This document shows positions 44,601-55,232 of a DNA stretch of 64,000 nt, one piece after another (the first letter of the stretch is position 1; each line of letters opens with the position of its first letter). The notes under the pieces were generated by a model, which had not been told where the DNA came from, made no database searches, and worked only from the letters and a program-made list of their open reading frames with translations. The position numbers were made by a program, and so were the translations under genes. Source of the stretch: Sinotaia quadrata (Eukaryota > Mollusca > Gastropoda > Architaenioglossa > Viviparidae); assembly GCA_028829895.1 (NCBI GenBank), contig CM054179.1:67720891-67784890 (forward strand), read 5' to 3'.

Positions 44601-47600
44601 CAAGCGACAGGAAGGGACAGACAGCGGCCGGCCTCTAACCAGCTCAGTAACTAATCGGCTCAAAAGGGATCAAATTCCAGGGAGATAAACACTGATAAAC
44701 AAACGATCGTTGACCATACTACTACTTATATTGAATGTTGAATAATTTACACATTGACGATGGAAGTATTTATCAAAAGAGCCAATTTTCTCTGGAACAA
44801 TATAAAAAATACTTAATAAGCTTATTATATATATTAACTAACATAAATTTCAATAATTATAAAAGACTAGTGTGTCTCATATAATTTATAATGGGCAATA
44901 ATCAAAGATCAGAGTTAGAAGAGATACTTCGGATAAGGGGAGATAATCAGGTAAGAAGAACAGGAATTGCAGTACAAAAATATTTCGTGTCAGAGACGAT
45001 AAATAGGGGTCTGGACTATAAATATTCACACAAGAAAGAATTATTATAAATAAAATTAAAATATAACTCACTTTTGATCCACTGTTGGCACAACACCTTG
45101 CATATTCAGGCCGTCTTCAGTCAAAGTCCCAGTCTGCCATAAGAAATAAGTGACGTCATAAATAGCAACGTAACTTCCTGTTGTGCACTTTAAGAATTCA
45201 CAACCAGATCTTTGCGTGCTATTCAAACTGATATTGTGAGTGTGTGCGTATGGGAAGTGATGGCACATCCCGATGATTTCTTTAATCAAATAATATATTG
45301 ACAAAGTCACTATCATTGATCTCCGTGTCACTTGCACCTTGATTGGATATTGATCTAAGCCAATGATCACTAGGTCTATTATTTCTGACCACTGATCTTA
45401 AGTCGTGTCCTTGCCACCGTTCAGCTCTAAGCCAGTGATCAGAACAACTAACTCAAAGTGTATGCTCTGATCTCCAAGCCAATGATCAATACAGCTAGTT
45501 TAAGTCTAATGAGCTGATCTAAGAATTTGATTTTAAAGCTAAGTCAAAGTGTAATTCTCTTATATAAGCCAAACAATTATCAGACATTTAAGTAATCGAT
45601 CTCTAAGTCTCAGGTTCTCATGAACTTATTTATATAGCACACAATTTCTGACATTGTTCCGTATCTAAGCCACATATACCCAAGTCTTAGGCTCTCTAAC
45701 TGATCTAAGCCACATATACCCAAGTCTTAGGCTCTCTAACTGATCAAAGCACACAATTTCTAGAAAGTATATTTAAGCCACAGATCTTTAAGTCTAAGGC
45801 TCTCTAAGTGATCTAAACACAATTTCTAGAAAGTATATTTAAGCCACAGAGAGTAAGAGTAAGGCGCTAAGTCCACGGTTTCTAAGACAACGTGTTCACG
45901 GAGCCATTGATCACTAAGTCATTGACCTACATGGAATTGTAAGTCTTTGATCATTTGTAAATGATTTCAGCACTTATTTTATAAGAAAATTAATTGTCAC
46001 TAAATTAATGATGATGGATTTCTAAGCAAGTAAATTCTAAGTCACTTACGTCTGAAAATTTAGCATGGGTTTTTAAGTCACTGATGACTATCATTAAACT
46101 ATTGATTTCTAAGTAAAAAGACAATGAAAGCTAAGACATAATTAAAAAAAACGCATTTATGTATATTTACTGATTCTGTTATTTATTTCTCCTGGAAGAG
46201 GTGGTAAACAACTTAAAAATATTAAATCCAAATTACATTAATAGAAACTGAAGGCTTCCAAAAAAATCCACGAGTGACAAAATTTAGTTTTTAATGCTCT
46301 AAGGACTCAGGTTTTCCGTGTGAGGGGGGGAGAGGGGAGTAAGCACTACAATCATCATTATTGAAAGTACATTAATAAAGAGTCATCTCTAGGTGATGAA
46401 AATATTGCAAAATTAATTCTTAATAGTGGGCTACAAGAAAACGACTTTGTATAGTGGGCTACAAGAAAACGACTTTGTATAGTGGGCTACAAGAAAACGA
46501 CTTTGTATAGTGGGCTACAAGAAAACGACTTTGTATAGTGGGCTACAAGAAAACGACTTTGTATAGTGGGCTACAAGAAAACGACTTTGTATAGTGGGCT
46601 ACAAGAAAACGACTTTGTATAGTGGGCTACAAGAAAACGACTTCTTTGTCTCCGTGCTGAAGCTGCATCGAGGCCGATTTGAAATAACACCTAACAAAAG
46701 GAACTAATCTAAGTGTTTTATGTAGAGAAATATTATCTCTGATTAGAACCAAGCAAATATTGTCTAGAAACAGATTAAAAGTTTCTAAATACAAGAATAA
46801 TGAAACAGGAAATGACAGAAAATAGAAGACGAACGTCACACGGTTGTCCCTGACCTTGTCGAAACACACGGTGTTGACGGTGCCACAGATGTTGATACTG
46901 CGGGGCGAGATGCAGTAGATGTCCTGGATCCGAAGTCGGCGCTGTGCGAAAACGATGCCCATGGCCAGGGCAGCCGGGAGGGCGGGGGGCACTGTGATGG
47001 TCACTAGATCCAGCGAGCGAATGATGATGTCTCCAACAGTATCATGAAACTTCTCCACCTGACAATGCAAATAAACAAAAACTAACATCAACAACGTCCC
47101 TGATGGGTCACAGCAGCTGATAAAATTATGTGACAGGTGAATGTAATCGATAAATGTTATTGATGAATGCAACTGATGAAACAATGTGACCGATCAGTGT
47201 TATCGACGATATAATGTGATTGACAGAAATGTATCTCAGTAATGCAGGAAATAAAATAATGCGATTGAGAGAGCATTGTTGGAGTAATGTAACCTGAAAA
47301 TATGTAAGATAATGTCACGCATTATCATTGATTAATGTAATTGGAATTACTACTTTGAATAATAAATGTGAAGTACTAAGGTAACCTACTGTTGTGTTGT
47401 AGTTATGCAAATGAAAAACTAAAATACATCTGCAAATAAGAGCATTGTTATGATGATACAATTATGAAAACTGAATTAAACAAAGAATTGTTTTTGAGTA
47501 ATGTTACTGAAGAGAAGACGTCCTACCCTATGGCAGATAGTGTCTTACTGAAAAGTGAACTGTCATTACTGGAAAGTCAATGGTGGGTTACTATATGGTG

Positions 47601-50600
47601 TTCACTAAATCGAATGGTGTCCTACTGAAAAGTAGATAGTGCAAAACATACAGAATATTTTATCTTACCACGAGGTAGGTGGCGTCTTGCTTCTAAAGAG
47701 GCGGTGTCTCACCATGAAGTAGATTGTGTCTTGCTATGAAAGAGGCGATGTTCTACCATGAGGTAATGGTGTCTTGATATGAAAGTGGTGGTGCGTTACC
47801 ATGAGGTAATGGTGTCTTGCTATGAAAGAGGTGGTGTCCTACCATGAGGTAATGGTGTCTTGCTATGAAAGAAAGAGGTGGTTTCTTACCATGAGGTAGA
47901 TGGTGTAGACAAAGCCTACACACGCTATGCATGCAAGAAACAAGATGAAGTAATAGGCATGCCTCTGGAACTTGAAGTCTGCAGGCTTTGGGTACAGGAT
48001 AGACCTCACCAGGTCACCCTTGGATGTTAAGAAACCTGTCAAGGGAGAAAACACTCACACTGTAGCAAATCAATGTCTACGGTAACGGTATAAATAATAC
48101 GATGTTCTGCAAGGATAGGAGTTAAGATTTACTATGTACAACATAGCATGACATTACTACTACTTCTTCTTCTACTTCTGCTACTATTACTACTACTCTA
48201 CGTCTTCTACTTCTAATTTTAACATTAATGAAAACGATTCTCCTTACTAGATTTTGCAGAACTCTGAAACTGTTTAACTTCTGCTACAAGCGTTTGATTA
48301 TAAATATTTATATAAATAATTATTTATTCCTAAATGATTGTAATTACATGGTGATACATAACATACTACAATATCATAGAGAACATACCTGTCCGTAGAA
48401 CAACAGCCCTGACCTTCTGGTTTCCATAGAAACGTGTCTGAATCACTTGTGTTCCAGCGAACAACACATGGCGAGAATGGTTCTGCATGGAGAAAGACGT
48501 CTTGTCTTCTCCTCCCACGCTGACCAGTGGGTTGGGGATGGAGGTCTTGGTGATGGGCACACTCTCACCTGAACACATGCGACCAGTCATATACATAGAA
48601 TAAAGCTTACCTTCGCTTTACGCATAAATCAACCGAAAGTTTGCTTAATCACAATGTGAAATGACCTTTCTTTATACACATAATGAAGATGCAACTTTCC
48701 TAAGCCAAACAGATATATCAGGCCCAGTTTGTAACATACATGCAATTTATAAATTATTCACAAAGAACACAACATAAATCTGAAGCCTGGATGAGCACTC
48801 GTAAAACATATAACCTTAAACTGAGTTTATTTATTTGCAAGACATGCACCTGTCATTATAGAAAAAGTGTTAAAAGTATATATTGATGTGTAAACAAAGA
48901 CATACTCATAACTGCCATATAGTTCATGACTATCCCGCTAAAGTACGCTCAGACATTGTTGCCATAGCAACGTGTACGGATATCACGTATTCATATAGTT
49001 GGATTATTTCAATTTATAAGTTAGGTATTTTATATATTCAAGCAAACATGTCAAACACTAACGGTCAGATATATCACAAATCTAATCGTGCAAGCAAAAC
49101 TACACACACATGCAGAGACCATACTTTCAACATTAAAATCTCTATAGACACTAATGTACCCGTAACCATCAATACTGACACCTACCCGTTAGTATATCGA
49201 TAATAAAATCTATCCGTTAGCAAAAAGACATTTTAACACTAAAGCACACAAACTAGCCTATCTCCACTGAAACCTACACATTAGCCTACAAACACTACAA
49301 CCCACCCATTAGCATACCCCAATACAACCTACCCATTAGCACACTACCCCTACAACCTAATCATTAGCCTACAACACTAAGACCTACCATTAGCACACTG
49401 CCACTACAACATATCCATTAGCACACTACCCCTACAACCTATCCATTAGCCTACCAACACTAAATCCTACCCATTAGCCTACCAACACTAAAACTACCAA
49501 TTAAGCTACCAGCACACAAACCTACCCAGTAGTCTACCAGCTCAAAAACCTATCCATTAGCCTACCAAACATTAAAACATACCCGTTAGCATACCAACAC
49601 TAAAACCTACCTATTAGCATACCAACACTAAAACCTACCCGTTAGCATACCAACACTAAAACCTACCCGTTAGTATACCAACACTAAAACCTACCCGTTA
49701 GCATACCAACACTAAAACCTACCTATTAGCATACCAACACTAAAACCTACCCGTTAGCATACCAACACTAAAACCTACCCGTTAGTATACCAACACTAAA
49801 ACCTACCCGTTAGCATACCAACACTAAAACCTACCCGTTAGTATACCAACACTAAAACCTACCCGTTAGCATACCAACACTAAAACCTACCCGTTAGCAT
49901 ACCAACACTAAAACCTACCCGTTAGCATACCAACACTAAAACCTACCCGTTAGCATACCAACACTAAAACCTACCCGTTAGTATACCAACACTAAAACCT
50001 ACCCGTTAGCATACCAATACTAAAACCTACCCGTCAACATACTCTCGTTGACAATACAATTGCCACTAATGAGGACTGCATCGCACTGCATATGACAGCC
50101 TCTTCGGGGTATCTCGATGATGTCCCCTGGAACCAGATCTTCTGAAGAAATGTCATCGTATTCTGAAACCCAGTGCTAACAAGTCAACGATTTTTTTTTT
50201 TTGGCCAAGAGAAAACATTTCAGTGCTAATGAATGAGCAACAACAGTGTTTTGGTCAAAGAGAAAGCATACATCAGAGCTAACGAGGCAGCACTGATGTT
50301 TTTGGTCAAGAAGAAAGTATACAACAATGCTAACGAGACAGCATTAATGTTTTATTGGTTAGAGAAAAAGCATACACCTGAGCTAACGAGGCAGCACTGA
50401 TGTTTTTGGTCAAGAAGAAAGTATACAACAATGCTAACGAGACAGCATTAATGTTTCACTGGTCAAAGAGAAAGCAAACATCAGAGCTAACAAAACAGCA
50501 CTGATGCTTTTAGTTAAAGAGAAAGCATACATAATCTGATTGTGTTTGAAGCAGTTGAAAATAATTGAGAAGATAACTGACATTAGTGTGTGGTAATTGG

Positions 50601-53600
50601 TAATATTTGACGATAAGCTGACAAGATGCTGTACTAACGTTTGAATTTATGTCGCAAAAGTAATTTACTTCAAATTGAATTTATATCATGTAATGGTTAA
50701 CTCAAAATATTACGTACTCCGTGTATAAGATTATTTACAAGTAATGCCATTTACATAGTCCATCTACTAGACTTTATTGGGCATAAGAGAGAGTTAAAAA
50801 GAACAGACATACACTAACAAAGCGACGTAATTTCACTCACCATTATTATCACGGCACACGGTGACAATAGTTGACGTCGAGATGGTGTTACGAAGTGCGC
50901 GTTGAAACTGGACGAGATATTTACGTCACTTAATGAATGTAAATTGAAACTGAATATACGTCACTTAATGAATGTAAATTGAAACTGAATATACGTCACT
51001 TAATGAAACTAAATCTCAACTTAAATGCATTCACTTAATAATATTAAATCTCAAGTTTTGAAATACTACACCTAGCGATACTAAATCTTAATTTGAAAAA
51101 CACATCACTTAATGAAACTCTACTTAAACTGAAATATACGTCCCTTAATGACATTAAATTGAAACTGAAGTACATGTAATTTAAGGATATTAAATTAACG
51201 TTGAAATACACGTAGTTTAAGGATATTAAATTAAAACTGAAATACACGTAATTTAAGGATATTAAATTAAATCTGAAGTACCCGGATTTTAAGGACATTA
51301 AATTAAAATTGAAATACACGTAATTTAAGGATATTAAATTCAATCTGAAAATCACATATTAATGATACTATATGATTATGATAGTTAATGATATTAAATT
51401 GAAAATAAATACACGTTATCTTAATAATATTATATTGAATTAAAACTGAAATACACATTACTTAATCGTATTAAGATGATACTGAAATAAACACTACTCA
51501 GTGATTAGAAAAATAATTTTAAAATACTCATGCATAATAGTACTAACTTATAGTACATGTTCTTTAATTAAACTATACTGCAATTGTCACATATTTCACT
51601 TAATCATGCTAAACTGAAACTGCAATATCTGATACATGTATGCTAAAATGATATTGGGGCACATTTCTCGTATTCGTCACTTAATTACAACTGATATACA
51701 GGCTAAACACGTCACATAATTATACCAATTTACAACTGATATACACGTCACGTCACATAATTATACCAAATTACAACTGATATACACGTCACATAATTAT
51801 ACCAAATTACAACTGATATACACGTCACATAATTATATTACAACTGATATACACGTCACATAATTATATTACAACTGATATACACGTCACATAATTATAC
51901 CATTATGCTAACAGCTGCCTTCCATGATTGGACTTCTGGCCCCACCAAATTCAAGTGATTAGACAATATAATTCTTTACAGCAGGTAAACTTTTTATCTC
52001 AACCCATTGGCTGGTCTCGTTCTCGTAAATCTTATCGATTGGATAATAAAAACTAGTAAATTGAGTTGGACCTAGTTTGGATTGCATCACCAATTTCTAA
52101 CATATTCCATACACGAGCGTTTATACGAACTCTGACACTTACAAAAATACCATCATAAGGAGTGCCCAACTTAACGATTAATATAACAATTAAGTCTAGA
52201 AATAGGGATAGGCAAATTTACTATAATTTATCCAATTTGACAATTTAACGATCTATATAACAATTAAGTCTAGAAATAGGGATAGGCAAATTTACTATAA
52301 TTTATCCAATTTGACAATTTAACGATCTATATAACAATTAAGTCTAGAAATAGGGATAGGCAAATTTACTATAATTTATCCAATTTGACAATTTAACGAT
52401 CTATATAACAATTAAGCCTAGAAATAGGGATAGGCAAATTTACTCCGCCACACTGTGATTACGTACACTATACTGCGCACACATGTCCTGAACCCTAGCA
52501 CACCAACATATTTCACTTAGTACATTATGAAAATTGACTTTCATTGGGAGAAACGTGAATTTCATGTACTAGATTAAGTGAAAGTAGAAATTCAAATCGC
52601 ATACAAATTGTAGCATTATTGGAGTTAGAAACAACAAAAAAATGTCTAGATTGGGTTGGGGGAGAGTATATTATTCAACGTCTCTGAAAGAATCACTGAC
52701 CTCAAGGAAACACCGATTACTGCTGATGGAATTAATATTAACGCGAAGATTATAAATATCATCACACACCGTGTTTGTGAATTGTTGTCTGTGAAGCAAT
52801 CTATATTCAATGACCATTGTTTTATTTTACTCTTTATATACAGTAGTTGTCCAGATAAAAACCGTGTTGTTAAAAATGTCCTTACTTGATCATTACGTTT
52901 TTTTTTTTATAGATCAGCAATGAGTTTTAAAATTAAAAGTTGAATTTACTTCTCAGTGATAAATTAAAATTATCCACTGAATGACACAGTTATAACTTGG
53001 ACATCTGCCACGCTACAGGCCCGGTTCTCTTTACCTTTCGCGTTTCCCAGATAGTGATGACAATGGAGATAGTTGAGATGAGCAAAATGCAAGTGGCGTA
53101 TATGTTATAGCCATCGACATACCACACTGTCATGCTAAATACTTGAAATATGTAGAACGGCGATAAAACCTGCAATCGAAACAATACAGCGACTTTTAAA
53201 ATCACTCAGCCATTTACAGACACCACAGACACTTTAAAACTATACTGACCTTACATACAGAACTTCCACTTACTAATAAAGCAAATTGGAAAACAGCACA
53301 TCCATTTACTGTCAACACAATTCGTAAGATAGCAAATTAATTTACTAGCATTACATCCACTTATTATCAACACAACTCATAAAACAGTACATCGTCTTAC
53401 TAACAACACAACTCGTAAAACAGCACATCCACTTACTAACAACACAACTCGTAAAACAGCACATCCACTTACTAACAACAAACTCGTAAAACAGCACATC
53501 CACTTACTAACAACACAACTCGTAAAACAGCACATCCACTTACTAACAACACAACTCGTAAAACAGCACATCCACTTACTAACAACACAACTCGTAAAAC

Positions 53601-55166
53601 AGCACATCCACTTACTAATAACACAACTCGTAAAACAGCACATCCACTTACTAACAACACAACTCATAAAAGAGTACATCGTCTTACTCACACTACAACA
53701 CTTACACACTGATGAGATTTGTAGGAACAACACAAACACAAACAACAAATATATTTGCAAACACTTCACTCACTCTCAAAGTACACACGTACTTACAACT
53801 ACAGTTCAGCCAATTAAACAACAACCACATAAACCAAAAATATTTAATAACAGGTCAACCATTTACAATCAACAATACTATTTACTAGAAAACAGCCACT
53901 TAAAATACACAACCACTTGAAAAAAGCAAAAATACTTTTAGAAACAACACTTTAACAATTTATATAACAATTAAATCTAGATATAAGGTGAGTAAATTTA
54001 CTCCGCCACAATACCGAATGAGCAAAGAGTGATTATGATAAAAATGTGAAATGGCTTTTAAAATTCCGCACGACGCAGGAACTCGTATGCAATTATTTTA
54101 TTCGTTTTGAAGCAGAAGAATGTAAAATCTCTCAAAACTTGAAATGTGTACAGTTTTCTCCGTCATATTCTTCAACTGAATATTTTTCGTTGAGTGAAAT
54201 TTAAAAAATAATATTATTAACAAGTTTAGGAACTTTGACACACTGAACTATTTATCTAGAGACATTCCACTTGTGTACATCATTAAAATTGACATCAATG
54301 TGTTGTGCATACAGCCGATTTATTTTAGTGCATGTAACCAATTTATTTTTAAACATCAAAACCGATGTCTCCCCACACGTCCCACAACCATTAAGAACAT
54401 AACCAAAACAAAATAATCAACCAAACAAAACCAAATCAAAATAATCAACCAAACAAACTAAAAGAAAATAATCAACCAAACAAAACCAAAACAAAATAAT
54501 CAATCAAACAAAACCAAATCAAAATAATCAACCAAACAAACTAAAAGAAAATAATCAACCAAACAAAACCAAAGCAAAACAGTCAACCAAACAAAACCAA
54601 AAGAAAATAATCAGCCAAACAAAACCGAAACAAAATAATCAACCAAACAAAACCAAATCAAAATAATCAACCAAACAAAAAGAAAACGTCTGCTACATTC
54701 TTCTCAAATTTACTTTTCGTGCACTTCAATTTTGAACCATCAAATTCTTACAGTACAAAAGCATATTTTCATAAATTGAAAAGCAGTTGTAATTACTGTT
54801 TAGTTGTGGGAAATATTAACACAAAATTGCACTCACCTCTTTGAAAAGCAAGACGATAATAGGAGTGACGTGAACAGCAATAGAGTTGACGCCATAAAGC
54901 AGTCTCCTGGAGTAAATGAAAGAACAGCAGTAAAATTTCTCATACATTCTGCGGACTAGAACAACAGTAAAATTTCTCATACATTCTGCTGACTAGAACA
55001 AACTGTTTGAAACTGTTCATAGTGGAAACAAACATTTAGCAGAATACGTGGACATGGTGAGGGTATGTGCGTCTGTGTATATTTCAGTGTCAGTGTGCAC
55101 TCATTTGTGTGAGCATTGTGTGCATGCTCGATTCTTACTTTACGTATGCATATATGTATTAATATG

Positions 55167-55232
<66 letters not shown>

